A DNA stretch of 64,000 nucleotides from Geomesophilobacter sediminis (GCF_016458275.1 NZ_JAEMHM010000003.1:310001-374000), one strand, 5' to 3'; positions 25,470 through 36,048 are shown, counted from the first letter of the stretch. The notes: generated by a model not told the origin, from the letters alone. Translations and numbers: made by a program.

Positions 25470-26189
25470 ATGGATTTTTCTCATTTCTACCGTAACACCC
25501 CCCAAAAAAGCCTCCATGAGGACCTCACCAGCATCGTCTCCGGCTTCAGCGACCTGCTGAAAAACGGAAGTTCCGCGCGCTGCAAACTGGTGAACTACTA
25601 CAAGGGGCTCCCGGTTGCCTATCCGGCAACGCCGGTGGAGATTCATCAGGGAACCCTGGAACTGGACGTCAACCAGCAACAGGCGGCTGCCCTGGAAGGG
25701 AGCCGCTATGTGTTCATCAAGTGCGACTATTTCGAGAGCGCGATCCTCGGGGAGGTCCGCGACGTCAACGTCCCCAAGGCAACCGTTTCCCTGCACAATT
25801 TCAGCTTCGTGGAGATACTTGCGGAGCGCCGCACCTCGATTCGTCTTGAGGTGGTGCCGCAGACCGACGCCGAGATGCGCAGCGGGTCGCTCATCATCCC
25901 TGCCAAACTGCGCGACGTTTCCCTGGGGGGCTTCTCCCTGATTCCCGCCGAGCCGTGCGACCTGGAACCAGGCAGCGAGGTCGAATTGACCGTTCTCATC
26001 CCCAACCTCCTCCAGGGGCGCGAGGACCGGCTCAATACCACGGCTACCCTGGTGGAAACCATTACCCGGGACTCCTATTCCGTTTGCCGCTTTTCGTTCG
26101 ATCCTGACCAGCAGAGCGAGAACCTGATCTCCCGGTTCATCTTCCAGCGGCAGGTTGAGATCATCAAGGAACTCAAGGAACGCAGCTGA
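25470..26189 (+). CDS. PilZ-domain protein, YcgR-like
   Basis: About 239 residues. The C-terminal half is a PilZ c-di-GMP binding domain: the RxxxR motif is AERRTSIRLEV and the (D/N)xSxxG motif is RDVSLGGFSL. The N-terminal ~110 residues look like the beta-rich PilZN/YcgR-type partner domain. Start choice: ATG at 25470 has GGAGG at eight bases; the ATG at 25464 is too close to that site. It lies directly after a CheY-like regulator. Probable role is c-di-GMP-dependent control of motility or surface behaviour; the target is unknown. Confidence 0.85.
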   Translation: MDFSHFYRNTPQKSLHEDLTSIVSGFSDLLKNGSSARCKLVNYYKGLPVAYPATPVEIHQGTLELDVNQQQAAALEGSRYVFIKCDYFESAILGEVRDVNVPKATVSLHNFSFVEILAERRTSIRLEVVPQTDAEMRSGSLIIPAKLRDVSLGGFSLIPAEPCDLEPGSEVELTVLIPNLLQGREDRLNTTATLVETITRDSYSVCRFSFDPDQQSENLISRFIFQRQVEIIKELKERS

Positions 26190-26436
26190 CCCGGTCCATC
26201 CATCTCCCCGCCGAACCGCCCCCTAACCCCATCCAGAAATCGAGCCCACCGTTTTGAACCATCCGTAACACCAGTTTCGCCCCTCCGCCGCGTCATCAGC
26301 TACCTGCCGCCTTCTAATACCATTTCTTGCTTTTGCCAAAGACACTATTAAAATGCTCTAAGTTTTTTTCGGCCCGGTATCTGCGCCCTGCGGCCATGCG
26401 CCAAACCAAGGGATTGAGCGGAAGTGAGGGCAGGTC

Positions 26437-27282
26437 ATGACGACTTGGAAAGCGGCGTTGATATCAGCGGCGCTTATTTCAGTTTTTGCCCCCCTTGAGG
26501 CGGCCGGGCACGATCCGCAAGACACGGTCCTTGAGCAGGTCGGAGTGGACGAACGCGCGGGGCAGGCGCTCCCCCTGGATCTGGTTTTCCTCGACGCCCA
26601 GGGAAAGCGGTTCGAACTGCGGCAGCTCTTTTCCGGAAAACCGGTGTTATTGACGCTCAACTACTATTCCTGCCCCACTCTCTGTCCGCAGGTCCTGGCG
26701 AACCTGGTCCGGTCCCTCAAAAAGATGGAGGGGCTTTCGGCGGGAAGGGATTTCCGGGTCGTGACCGTCAGCATCGATCCGGCGGAAAGGCAGGCGCTGG
26801 CCGCGGAGAAGGCCGCCGCTACCTACTCGATGTACGAAACGATGCCGGCGCCGTACCGGAACTGGCCCTTTCTCTACGGCACCGCTGCCGCGGTCGAGGC
26901 CATTACAAGCGCTACGGGGGTCCGGAGCGTGCGACTTGCCGACGGGGAGTTCGCCCACCCCAACGTGATGGTGGTGGTCACCCCCGAGGGACGGATCTCC
27001 CGCTACCTCTACGGAATCGACCCGGCACCGAGGGATTTGAAGCTGGCCCTGATCGAGGCGGCGGAAGGGAAGATCGGCACCTCCCCCTTGATCAACCGGG
27101 CTCTTCTCTACTGTTTCTACTACGATCCGGTGGGGAAGAAGTATGTCCTGATCGCCTCGCGAATCATGACCGCCGCCATGATCCTGGTGCTCCTCCTGAC
27201 GACGGCGCTGCTGTCGTTTCTTTGGCGCCGGGAGCCGTCCGGGGGCGGGAAAGGGAAGCGGAAAGCCCCCCCCGGGAATTGA
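26437..27282 (+). CDS. SCO1/SenC copper-delivery protein for cytochrome oxidase
   Basis: 281 residues. The N-terminal signal segment reads MTTWKAALISAALISVFAPLEAAGH. The thioredoxin-like domain carries the copper-binding CPTLC motif in TLNYYSCPTLCPQVLANLV and the later conserved histidine in FAHPNVMVVV. A C-terminal membrane segment (RIMTAAMILVLLLTTALLSFLW) anchors it, which is less usual than an N-terminal anchor. It should load copper into the CuA site of subunit II. It starts the oxidase cluster, ten bases ahead of coxB. Confidence 0.9.
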   Translation: MTTWKAALISAALISVFAPLEAAGHDPQDTVLEQVGVDERAGQALPLDLVFLDAQGKRFELRQLFSGKPVLLTLNYYSCPTLCPQVLANLVRSLKKMEGLSAGRDFRVVTVSIDPAERQALAAEKAAATYSMYETMPAPYRNWPFLYGTAAAVEAITSATGVRSVRLADGEFAHPNVMVVVTPEGRISRYLYGIDPAPRDLKLALIEAAEGKIGTSPLINRALLYCFYYDPVGKKYVLIASRIMTAAMILVLLLTTALLSFLWRREPSGGGKGKRKAPPGN

Positions 27283-27292
27283 GGAACCTTCC

Positions 27293-28240
27293 ATGCCCGA
27301 CGTTTACCCGCTCACATCCGGCGACGCTACCCTCATCGCCCACAGCGTGGATGGAGTCTTCATCTTCATCCTCGCCATAGCGTCCTTCTTCTTTCTCCTG
27401 ACCCAGGGGTTCCTGATCTACTTCGCCCTGAAGTACCGCAGGAGAAAAGGGATCGAGCAACCGACCCCCTACATCACCGGGAACACCGTCCTGGAGATCG
27501 TCTGGGTCATCATCCCGTCCCTGCTCCTCGTCGCCATCTTCGGGTACGGTATGGTGGTGTTTCTCCGGATGCGGACCCCGATCCCCGGGGCGATGGAAGT
27601 GCAGGTAACCGCCTCGCAGTTTCAATGGAGCTTCAAATATCCGGACGGCAGGACCGCTCTGAACGAGTTGAGACTTCCGGTCGGCAAACCGGTGAAGCTG
27701 ATCATGACCTCCAAGGACGTGATTCACGGTTTCTTCGTGCCGGCTTACCGCCAGAAGCAGGACGTCCTCCCGGGACGCTACACCTACCTTTGGTTCCTCC
27801 CCCGGCAAGCCGGCAGTTTCGACCTTTACTGCTCGCAGTACTGCGGCACGGGGCACTCCATCATGCGGGGAAAGATCCTGGTGATGCCGGTGGCGGACTA
27901 CCAGGCCTGGGAGGAGCGGGAGGAGCAAAAACAGAAAGGCGCAGCCGCATCGCCGGTGGAAAAGGGGGAAAAGCTCTTCCAGGATTCCGGCTGCCTCGGC
28001 TGCCACAGCATCGACGGCACTCCCAAGGTGGGACCGACGCTGAAGGGGATCTTCGGAAGCACGGTCGTGCTCGACAACGGCAAGACGCTGACCGCCGATG
28101 AAGAGTACCTGAGGGAGTCGATCGTCGACCCAAATGCCAAGATCGTGAAGGGGTACCAGCCGGTGATGCCGACTTTCAAGGCGACGCTTAAAGATGACGA
28201 TGTCGCCGCCATCATCGCCTACCTCAAGACGCTCAAGTGA
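27293..28240 (+). CDS. coxB: Cytochrome c oxidase subunit II with fused cytochrome c domain
   Basis: 315 residues. Two N-terminal membrane helices (about 22-48 and 65-92) precede a cupredoxin domain with a complete CuA site: H145, C180, C184, H188 and M191 in LYCSQYCGTGHSIM, plus the QFQWSFKYP aromatic patch. Residues 220-315 are a class I cytochrome c domain with heme motif CLGCH (234-238) and a methionine in GYQPVMPTF. This fusion defines a caa3-type enzyme that receives electrons from cytochrome c or a quinol-linked complex. There is no signal peptide beyond the first helix. Confidence 0.95.
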   Translation: MPDVYPLTSGDATLIAHSVDGVFIFILAIASFFFLLTQGFLIYFALKYRRRKGIEQPTPYITGNTVLEIVWVIIPSLLLVAIFGYGMVVFLRMRTPIPGAMEVQVTASQFQWSFKYPDGRTALNELRLPVGKPVKLIMTSKDVIHGFFVPAYRQKQDVLPGRYTYLWFLPRQAGSFDLYCSQYCGTGHSIMRGKILVMPVADYQAWEEREEQKQKGAAASPVEKGEKLFQDSGCLGCHSIDGTPKVGPTLKGIFGSTVVLDNGKTLTADEEYLRESIVDPNAKIVKGYQPVMPTFKATLKDDDVAAIIAYLKTLK

Positions 28241-28303
28241 TGGCGCGGCAAAAGAAGGGGAGCTTGCGACGACCGGACCGGAAACGGTAGTTCGGGGGTG
28301 ATC

Positions 28304-29927
<1,624 letters not shown>

Positions 29928-29938
<11 letters not shown>

Positions 29939-30512
29939 TGCGGGAAATAAACATGCCGGCGCGCCGGTCAGCGCCCGGCTGGGGATCTGGGCCTTCCTGG
30001 CGACCGAGCTGCTTCTTTTCGGCGGGCTCTTCACTGCCTACACCGTCTTCCGGATCAGCTATCCGGACCTGTTCCACCTCCAACACCTGAAGCTGAACCG
30101 GATCCTCGGCGCATCCAACACCGTCATCCTGCTCACCAGCAGTCTCAGCATGGCGCTCGCCATCGCCGCGATCCGCCAGGGGCAGCGGAAACTGATGGAG
30201 ATCGGGGTCGCGACCACCCTTTTCTGCGGGGCCTGCTTTCTCGGAATCAAGTACCTCGAGTGGAGCGAGGATTTTGCCCGGGGGCTCTTTCCCCGGAGCA
30301 ACCTGTTTTTCGGGCTGTACTTCGTCATGACCGGACTGCACGGGCTGCACGTCATTCTCGGCATGGCCGTGATGGTCTGGCTCCTCATCAAGGGGCGCCA
30401 GGGAGTCTTTTCCGGCGACTACAACACGCCGGTAGAGATCACCGGCCTGTATTGGCATTTCGTGGACATCATCTGGATCTACCTGTTCCCCCTCTTTTAC
30501 CTGGTCGGCTGA
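29928..30512 (+). CDS. coxC: Cytochrome c oxidase subunit III
   Basis: 194 residues with five membrane helices, shorter than mitochondrial subunit III but typical of bacterial forms. It includes LGIWAFLATELLLFGGLFTAY, SNTVILLTSSLSMALAI and the C-terminal YWHFVDIIWIYLFPLFYLVG signature. The start is GTG with GGAGGGTAAAC upstream and overlaps the end of coxA by 11 bases, implying coupled translation. It stabilises subunit I during turnover. Confidence 0.93.
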
Positions 30513-30519
30513 GGTGGCT

Positions 30520-30783
30520 ATGGCGGCATATCGAAACTACCTGCTGGTATGGCTGGCGCTGCTGGTGCTCACCGGGGCGACCGTTGCCATTTCCTATTTC
30601 GAACTGGGGCTGTGGAATGCCGGGGCGGCCCTGTTCATCGCCTCGGTAAAGGGCACCCTCGTCGCACTCTATTTCATGCACCTGCGCTACGAGGTGAAAC
30701 TCGTGCTCGGGTTCGCCGTTTTCCCGTTGTTCATCCTCGCACTCCTCATCGTGGGAACGCTGATGGATAACCTGTTCCGCTGA
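30520..30783 (+). CDS. Cytochrome c oxidase subunit IV
   Basis: A small membrane protein of about 87 residues and three helices. It matches bacterial subunit IV (COX4_pro/CtaF type) with the SVKGTLVALYFMHLRYEVKLVLGF pattern. The ATG at 30520 has GAGGTGG upstream; the open frame extends two codons to a GTG. It lies 7 bases after coxC and finishes the structural subunits. Confidence 0.88.
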   Translation: MAAYRNYLLVWLALLVLTGATVAISYFELGLWNAGAALFIASVKGTLVALYFMHLRYEVKLVLGFAVFPLFILALLIVGTLMDNLFR

Positions 30784-30870
30784 GGCACCAATGCCGCAGT
30801 TACGCCCCATTGACGAAGGACACTTGCCACGCGCGGGTTAGAAACCTGCCGCGAGCCACAAGGGGGAATT

Positions 30871-31311
30871 ATGAAAAGATTCTTCATGACCGACGACCGG
30901 GGATCACTGCTGCTCCTGAGGGTCATCCTGGGGGTGGTCTTTTTTCCCCATGGGGCCCAGAAGGTTCTCGGGTGGTACGGCGGCCCGGGGTTCACGGCGG
31001 CCCTGAACATGTTCACCAACAACATGCACATCCCGACCCTCCTGGCGATCCTGGTCATCCTGGCCGAGTCGCTCGGCGCCTTGGGGCTCATCTTGGGCTT
31101 TTGCTGCCGCTTGTGTGCCTTCGGCATCCTCTGCGACATGGTCGGCGCCATCATCCTGGTGCACTGGCGCAACGGTTTCTTCATGAACTGGATGGGAACC
31201 CAGGCCGGGGAAGGGTTTGAATACCACCTGCTCGCGATCGCCATCAGCCTGGTGCTGGTGACGGGGGCGCGGGGCCGTGGTCTGCGGATCGGGCGATCGC
31301 CCGCCGGTTGA
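30871..31311 (+). CDS. DoxX family membrane protein
   Basis: 146 residues with four hydrophobic segments. The family landmarks are LLLLRVILGVVFFPHGAQKVLGWYGGPGF, ILAESLGALGLILGF and the late histidine. DoxX-type proteins are linked to quinol oxidase subunits or to redox stress, and often lie with respiratory genes. GGGGGAATT precedes the ATG. Its location between coxD and ctaA suggests a role in assembly or function of this oxidase, which is an inference. Confidence 0.82.
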   Translation: MKRFFMTDDRGSLLLLRVILGVVFFPHGAQKVLGWYGGPGFTAALNMFTNNMHIPTLLAILVILAESLGALGLILGFCCRLCAFGILCDMVGAIILVHWRNGFFMNWMGTQAGEGFEYHLLAIAISLVLVTGARGRGLRIGRSPAG

Positions 31312-31356
31312 AATGACTACGGTCCGGGGAATCCGGAGCGCTGACGGAGGTATATC

Positions 31357-32220
31357 ATGGTCGGTCGAATCACCGCGTTTCTGTTTTTCGTGCTTCTTGT
31401 CTGGGGGAACCTCGTGGCGGGTATGAAAGCGGGGCTCGCCTGTCCGGACTGGCCCCTGTGCCGGGGCGAGCTCCTGCCCCCCCTGCATCTGGACGTCTGG
31501 ATGGAATTTCTGCACCGCGTCATTGCGGCGCTGGCATCGGTTTCCCTGTTCGTTTTGGCGGGGCAGAGATGGAAGGCCTACCGGGGGTGGTCCAAGGCGA
31601 TTCCCCTGGCGGCGATACTGCTTCTGGTGGGTCAGATCGTGATCGGCGGGGTCGTGGTCCTGCTGGGGCTCCCGGTCCAGTTGACCACGGTGCACTTCAT
31701 GGTGGCGCTGGGGATCTTCGTCCTGGTCCTCTACATGGTTCAGTGCGACGGCGTCCTCCAACCGCCGGTCTTTGGCTTTTCCGGCTATTCGGGGCTTCTG
31801 TTCAGCATGGTTTTGCTCATGTTCTCCCAGGCGTCTTTGGGGGCCTATCTGCGCCATTCCGGCTCGGCGATGGCCTGTACCGGATTCCTGGCCTGCCAGG
31901 GGAGCTGGATCCCCGATGTCTGGGACCTCGCCATCGCCATCAATTACGGACACCGGTTGATCGCGCTGGCCCTGCTCTCCACCGCCGCCATCCTCTTCGC
32001 CTTTTCGCTTTTGGATCGGGACCTCAGCTTCGGGATCGTCCGCGGCTTCGCCCTCCTTTTTTTGGTCGCACTGCAACTGATGGTCGGTGCCGCGGTGGTG
32101 AAATCGGGCTTCCAGTTTTCCCTCACCGCGGTCCACCTGGCCATTGCGCTCCTCAGCATCTGGCTCGGGCTGCGCCTGTGGCTGAGACAGGTAAACAATC
32201 CGGAAGGGATCCAGAAATGA
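31357..32220 (+). CDS. ctaA: Heme A synthase, COX15/CtaA type
   Basis: 287 residues with about eight membrane helices. It converts heme O to heme A in the membrane. The four heme-ligand histidines are visible in EFLHRVIA, TTVHFMVAL, NYGHRLIALAL and TAVHLAIALLS. A cysteine pair lies in CTGFLACQG. MKAGLACPDWPLCRGELLPP is the family entry motif. Its stop overlaps the start of ctaB as ATGA. Its presence shows that the oxidase uses a-type heme. Confidence 0.92.
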   Translation: MVGRITAFLFFVLLVWGNLVAGMKAGLACPDWPLCRGELLPPLHLDVWMEFLHRVIAALASVSLFVLAGQRWKAYRGWSKAIPLAAILLLVGQIVIGGVVVLLGLPVQLTTVHFMVALGIFVLVLYMVQCDGVLQPPVFGFSGYSGLLFSMVLLMFSQASLGAYLRHSGSAMACTGFLACQGSWIPDVWDLAIAINYGHRLIALALLSTAAILFAFSLLDRDLSFGIVRGFALLFLVALQLMVGAAVVKSGFQFSLTAVHLAIALLSIWLGLRLWLRQVNNPEGIQK

Positions 32221-33125
32221 TCGGGCGTGGCGCGGGAGTTGCAGCGGCAAAGCCACCTGCGGCAACCGAAATCTGCCGTGCGCTCTACCGACTCGCCAAG
32301 CCCCGCATCGTGGCAGCCATCGCCCTTTCGGGTGCAACTGCCCTGACGGTTGCCGCCCAGCGTCCCCCCCATTTTTCCAAACTCCTCCCCTGCCTGCTCG
32401 CCCTTCTGTGCACCGGAGCCGCCTCCGCCATGATCAACTGCGTCGTCGAAGCCGATCGGGACCTCAAGATGGGGCGGCTGGCGCAAAGAAACGAGGCCCT
32501 AGCCGTTGCCGGGCCCCGCCTGATCCTGGGGGTAGCGGCTGCGCTGTTGACCGCCGGGGTGGCGATCGCGGCCGGCTTTCTCGGTCCTGCCCCGACCCTC
32601 CTTCTTTGTGGCGGTGTTTTCGGGTACACGGTGTGCTACACCCTGTTTTTGAAGCCGCAGACCCCGTGGGCCGCGGTGCTGGGAGGTTTGCCCGGAGCCT
32701 TCCCGGTGCTCGTGGGAGGAAGCGCGTCCGGCAATCCTCCGGGCCTCGGCGTTCTCATCCTCTTTCTCATCCTCATGCTGTGGCAGCCCCCCCATTTCTG
32801 GCTGCTCGCCCTCAGCCATCGAAACGATTACCACGCCGCCCTGCTTCCAGTCCTCCCGATCGCACGCAGCATCGATGCCACCCGCCGCGCCATCCTCACC
32901 TGGGTGGCGCTCCTGACCGGGGCAACGCTTCTTCTGCCGGCCACCGGGTACGCCTCGGCCTGCTACGGCACCATGGCGCTCGTCGCCGGCGCTTCCTTCT
33001 GGGGCTGCTGCTACTGGTCCTTGCTCGGGAAAGGTCCGCTCCGTTTTGCCTTCCGCTGTTCCGTCATGTACCTGCTTATCCTCTTTGCGGCCATCATCGT
33101 CGACATCTGTTTCATCCCCCGGTAA
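32217..33125 (+). CDS. ctaB: Protoheme IX farnesyltransferase (heme O synthase)
   Basis: 302 residues, a UbiA-superfamily prenyltransferase that adds farnesyl to heme B. The aspartate-rich motif reads NCVVEADRDLKMGRLAQRNEAL and the second conserved region is WQPPHFWLLALSHRNDYHAALLPVLPI. About nine membrane helices are predicted from hydrophobicity. It is coupled to ctaA by a four-base ATGA overlap and is the last gene of the oxidase cluster. Confidence 0.94.
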   Translation: MIGRGAGVAAAKPPAATEICRALYRLAKPRIVAAIALSGATALTVAAQRPPHFSKLLPCLLALLCTGAASAMINCVVEADRDLKMGRLAQRNEALAVAGPRLILGVAAALLTAGVAIAAGFLGPAPTLLLCGGVFGYTVCYTLFLKPQTPWAAVLGGLPGAFPVLVGGSASGNPPGLGVLILFLILMLWQPPHFWLLALSHRNDYHAALLPVLPIARSIDATRRAILTWVALLTGATLLLPATGYASACYGTMALVAGASFWGCCYWSLLGKGPLRFAFRCSVMYLLILFAAIIVDICFIPR

Positions 33126-33341
33126 CTCCAGAACCAGAGATACAAAGGTTATAGACACACCAAGGCAGCCGGCATCTGAACCCGGCCAAGAAGGTGCTCC
33201 CCCTTTGCCAGTACCGATCCGAGGAAACAGAGACTGGAGCAACGCGCCCCATGTTATTATGGGAAGAGAAAGTCAGGAAGGATGGTGTAGGAGGAATCGG
33301 AGCCGCGGTGCGCACCGTCCAATGAGGAAAGGAGGTAACCG

Positions 33342-33527
33342 ATGAAGTTCTACGATGCAAAGGAAGAAAGCGATCTGAATCGCGTGGAGGCGATCCTCCA
33401 AAAAGGGGGCATCGAATATACCGTAGCGCCAGCGACTGAGGCGAAAAACTCGCAAGAAATCTGTGTAGCTGAGGAGGATGTGCCGTTTGCCGAAGAGCTT
33501 TTGCTCAAGGCAACGATCACCGGGTAA
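33342..33527 (+). CDS. DUF2007-like small protein
   Basis: 61 residues: MKFYDAKEESDLNRVEAILQKGGIEYTVAPATEAKNSQEICVAEEDVPFAEELLLKATITG. It fits the pattern of DUF2007 putative signal-transducing proteins (single alpha-beta fold, first strand with a short helix, then a V-E-D-x-A ending helix). AGGAGG precedes the ATG at a good distance. Function is unknown and it stands alone. Confidence 0.75.
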   Translation: MKFYDAKEESDLNRVEAILQKGGIEYTVAPATEAKNSQEICVAEEDVPFAEELLLKATITG

Positions 33528-33549
33528 CGGCACCGTCGGGGCGCGGGAC

Positions 33550-33942
33550 CTAGCCGAGCGGCTGGTCCGTGTGTGCCCCGGCGGTAAATTCCATGACACA
33601 TTCCACGAGGACGGTCATTCTGGTCTCGACCTGCGGCATTCCCGGCGGTTCGTCGGGAAGAAAGCCGTCCATCATCGCGGTCTCCTCGACCGTCTCCACC
33701 CGCCCCACGAATTGAAATCCCTGTCCGGAAGCCGGATCGGCAACCGCCACCGCAACGATCGGGTTGACGCTCACGTTGCGCAGCGTGGTGGGACAGAACC
33801 AAGCCTCGAAGCGCAGGCGCTGCAGGTCCGGGACCGATACCGCTTCGGCCGCGGCAAGGTGGGGCATGCCATCGGCACCCGAGGAAGCCACAAAGGCATG
33901 ATGCACGGTCTCCACCATCTTTTTCATGCTTTCGGTCAGCAC
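33550..33942 (-). CDS. Pyridoxamine 5'-phosphate oxidase-family protein
   Basis: 130 residues with the split-barrel flavin-binding fold. The start MLTESMKKMVETVHHAFVASSGADGMPHLAAAEAV is the family's first strand, and LRFEAWFCPTTLRNVSVNPIVAVAVADP and GFQFVGRVETV follow. These small relatives bind FMN or F420 and reduce varied substrates; vitamin B6 metabolism is not implied. It lies 51 bases after a ferredoxin on the same strand. Confidence 0.82.
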   Translation of the reverse strand: MLTESMKKMVETVHHAFVASSGADGMPHLAAAEAVSVPDLQRLRFEAWFCPTTLRNVSVNPIVAVAVADPASGQGFQFVGRVETVEETAMMDGFLPDEPPGMPQVETRMTVLVECVMEFTAGAHTDQPLG

Positions 33943-33993
33943 GTCCCCTCCCGCACGCTCTGCGTGGCGCGTTCCGATCGGCCCGGCTCCCTC

Positions 33994-34179
33994 CTACTGC
34001 CAGTGGATGCAGTTCACCGGGCAGCTGTCCATCGCTTCCTGGATTTTTTCCTCCGGCGCCCCCTGCGGATCGAAGCACTCGGCGAAGCCGTCGTCTCCCA
34101 TCCGGAAAACCTCGGGAACCATGTTGGCGCAGAGCTCGCAGCTGATACAGACACTCTTGTCGACGTAAGGTGTTGCCAT
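33994..34179 (-). CDS. Single-cluster [4Fe-4S] ferredoxin
   Basis: 61 residues. Cysteines are in VCISCELCANMVPEVFRM (CxxCxxC) and SCPVNCIHW, giving four ligands for one [4Fe-4S] cluster plus one extra cysteine in the last motif. The acidic GDDGFAECFDP stretch is typical of monocluster ferredoxins. Soluble electron carrier; its partner is unknown, though the flavin-fold gene downstream is a candidate. Confidence 0.9.
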   Translation of the reverse strand: MATPYVDKSVCISCELCANMVPEVFRMGDDGFAECFDPQGAPEEKIQEAMDSCPVNCIHWQ

Positions 34180-34289
34180 GTCATCCCCCTTTTCGGTCCG
34201 GAGACCGTTGGTAAGTTGTCCCTTGGACTATCATTAGATAACCCCAAGGCAAAAAACATCTCCCCTTTTTATCACCCAAGCCCCATTAG

Positions 34290-34808
34290 TCAAGGCGCGC
34301 CAGGGTCACCGGGGTTACCACCGGAGTCCGAGGCGCGGTCGCACTCCAGTTGGAAAAGTCGGCGCAGGTACCGGAAGGCAGCGTCGTAGATACCGCCGGG
34401 ACACTTCGACTCCCGCGGCCCGGCGACGTTAAGGACGGAGATGCGGTTGCCCCTAAGCCATTCGGCGACCCGGGCCGGGTCGAGGACCGGATCCTGGTCC
34501 AGTTGCACGATCAGGCAGGGTCTGCCGTGCTGCCTGGCGTAGTCGTGGGTGAGCTTGGTACCCTCGGTAAGCTCACCCTGGTTCAGGATCAGCGTCCCAT
34601 CCGATTCGACGACGTTCTTTTCCGTCCTGGTGCAGTAGTAATCGGAGCTCAGCTCGATGAGAGGGTAGCGAGCCGGTACCGTCCCGTCTTCCGCCTTCCT
34701 TCCGCAGGGGCAGTACCCGCCGATAGGCATCCCCAGTTCCAGTGCTGCGTCCAGCCCCGCCCGGTCCACTCCGGTCTGTCCCCCGGACACCACCCTTGCC
34801 AGCCCCAT
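34290..34808 (-). CDS. Putative molybdenum-carrier-family protein (SLOG fold)
   Basis: 172 residues. It contains VVSGGQTGVDRAGLDAALELGMPIGGYCPCGRKAEDGTVPARYPL and the later EKNVVESDGTLILNQGELTEGTKLT, which match the family named 'putative molybdenum carrier' (SLOG superfamily). A nucleotide-binding Rossmann-like fold is expected. The molybdenum link rests on one described member; the true ligand here is not known. Confidence 0.82.
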   Translation of the reverse strand: MGLARVVSGGQTGVDRAGLDAALELGMPIGGYCPCGRKAEDGTVPARYPLIELSSDYYCTRTEKNVVESDGTLILNQGELTEGTKLTHDYARQHGRPCLIVQLDQDPVLDPARVAEWLRGNRISVLNVAGPRESKCPGGIYDAAFRYLRRLFQLECDRASDSGGNPGDPGAP

Positions 34809-34965
34809 GCAATCCCTCCCTTATCAGTAGCGTCGGTTGAATGTACCCCGGCGCGGGCCGATTTCAACGCTCGGTCCTGGTCCCTACCCTCTTAGGTATT
34901 GGCTACCGGCAGTGAAAAAGGGCGGAGCCCCCTGAGAAATTCCAAAAGAGATTTTCGGAGGGACC

Positions 34966-35073
34966 ATGGGTATGCATCGGGAATCCCGGATATGCCGCCG
35001 CACCGCCGGAAAAGCCTTCAGGCGGTTGCATCGCAAGGGGAAGGATCTAGACTCGGAAGGTTCCTGCGGGTAG
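34966..35073 (+). CDS. Possible 35-residue basic leader peptide
   Basis: ATG at 34966 with CGGAGGGACC directly upstream opens a short, arginine/lysine-rich frame (MGMHRESRICRRTAGKAF...) ending at a TAG at 35071-35073. It lies 30 bases before the membrane protein gene. It may be a leader peptide or chance; the ribosome site is the only support. Confidence 0.25.
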   Translation: MGMHRESRICRRTAGKAFRRLHRKGKDLDSEGSCG

Positions 35074-35102
35074 AACCGGAGCGCCCGCGGAAAGGAGGCT
35101 CC

Positions 35103-35636
35103 ATGGAAGGGATGGTGCTCGGCTCTGCGGCGGAGCAAGGGGTGATCAGGGGCACAGACGGGAATCGCTACCGCTTCGACCGGCCGGAGTGGAAATCCTC
35201 GATCGCTCCTGCAGCAGGGCAAAAGGTCGACTTTGTGGCCGACGAGGGACACGCACGGGAGATTTACCTGATCGCCGATGCCGGACCAGACGGACCGGGA
35301 AAAAACGCCGCGGGGACGGTCTTCCGAACTCCGGGAAAGACCGTCCCCGCGGTCATCTACACCTGCTATCTCGCGTCGCTTTTGTACGGGATCACGCTGT
35401 TCGTTGGCGTCATCATCGCCTACGTGTACCGGCGCGATGCCGAGGGAACCTGGTACGGAAGCCACTACGGCTACCAGATCGCGATCTTTTGGAAGGCACT
35501 GATCGGCTTCGTCCTCGGCTTCGCCACCATCTTCTTCGGCGTCGGCGCGGTGATCCTGCTACTGACGTACCTCTGGGTGATCTTCAAGACCGTCCAGGGC
35601 TGGCGCCAGCTCACCGAGGGGAGTGCGATCTCCTGA
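35103..35636 (+). CDS. Cold-shock-like domain plus two-helix membrane protein
   Basis: 177 residues. The first ~60 (MVLGSAAEQGVIRGTDGNRYRFDRPEWKSSIAPAAGQKVDFVADEGHAREIYLIA) resemble a small beta-barrel of the cold-shock/S1 type seen in many membrane-anchored bacterial proteins. From residue ~85 are two to three hydrophobic segments with a DUF4870-like pattern (YGITLFVGVIIAYVYRRDAEGTWYGSHY...FATIFFGVGAVILLLTYLWVIFKTVQGW). AAAGGAGG precedes the ATG, so the longer open frame upstream is not used. Function is unknown. Confidence 0.75.
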   Translation: MEGMVLGSAAEQGVIRGTDGNRYRFDRPEWKSSIAPAAGQKVDFVADEGHAREIYLIADAGPDGPGKNAAGTVFRTPGKTVPAVIYTCYLASLLYGITLFVGVIIAYVYRRDAEGTWYGSHYGYQIAIFWKALIGFVLGFATIFFGVGAVILLLTYLWVIFKTVQGWRQLTEGSAIS

Positions 35637-35637
35637 C

Positions 35638-36048
35638 TCAGTTGGAGTCGGGCCAGGGCATCTTGTCGTTAACGATATTGCGGGCCCACTCGTTGTCCGG
35701 GTTCCACCCCCGGATCCCTTTGCGCTTCACAAACCGGGCGTGCAGATCGGAGGCCGGCAGGTCGTATCCCTGCGGGACCGGGGCCCGGATGACAAAGTAA
35801 ACCTCCAAAACGGCATCCCCCTCCTTGAGGTTATTTCCCGGGTCGGCAGCCCGAGCCACCTGCAGTTTCCCCGTCTTCACCCCGAGGTTGTTCCTGCTCA
35901 TCACCACCAGAACGTTCTGATGCCTGCCGGCGCGTATGTTTTCAAGGATGGCGTGCAGCCTTGCCTCATCCACGGTAACCGCCGCAAAAGCCACTCCGGT
36001 GCAATACGAAGCCAGGACGATGACCGCAACCACTACGATGCTTCTCAC
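35638..36048 (-). CDS. Hypothetical exported protein, second gene of sigma-54 operon 1
   Basis: 136 residues starting MRSIVVVAVIVLASYCTGVAFAAVTVDEA, a signal peptide with an AFA-A cleavage site, so it is probably periplasmic. The rest has no recognised family (LHAILENIRAGRHQNVLVVMSRNNLGVKTGKLQVARAADP...). The start is GTG with GGGAGGGAATTA upstream. It begins 15 bases after the end of the helical protein gene at 36064-36459 and is likely on the same transcript from the sigma-54-type promoter. Confidence 0.65.
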   Translation of the reverse strand: MRSIVVVAVIVLASYCTGVAFAAVTVDEARLHAILENIRAGRHQNVLVVMSRNNLGVKTGKLQVARAADPGNNLKEGDAVLEVYFVIRAPVPQGYDLPASDLHARFVKRKGIRGWNPDNEWARNIVNDKMPWPDSN

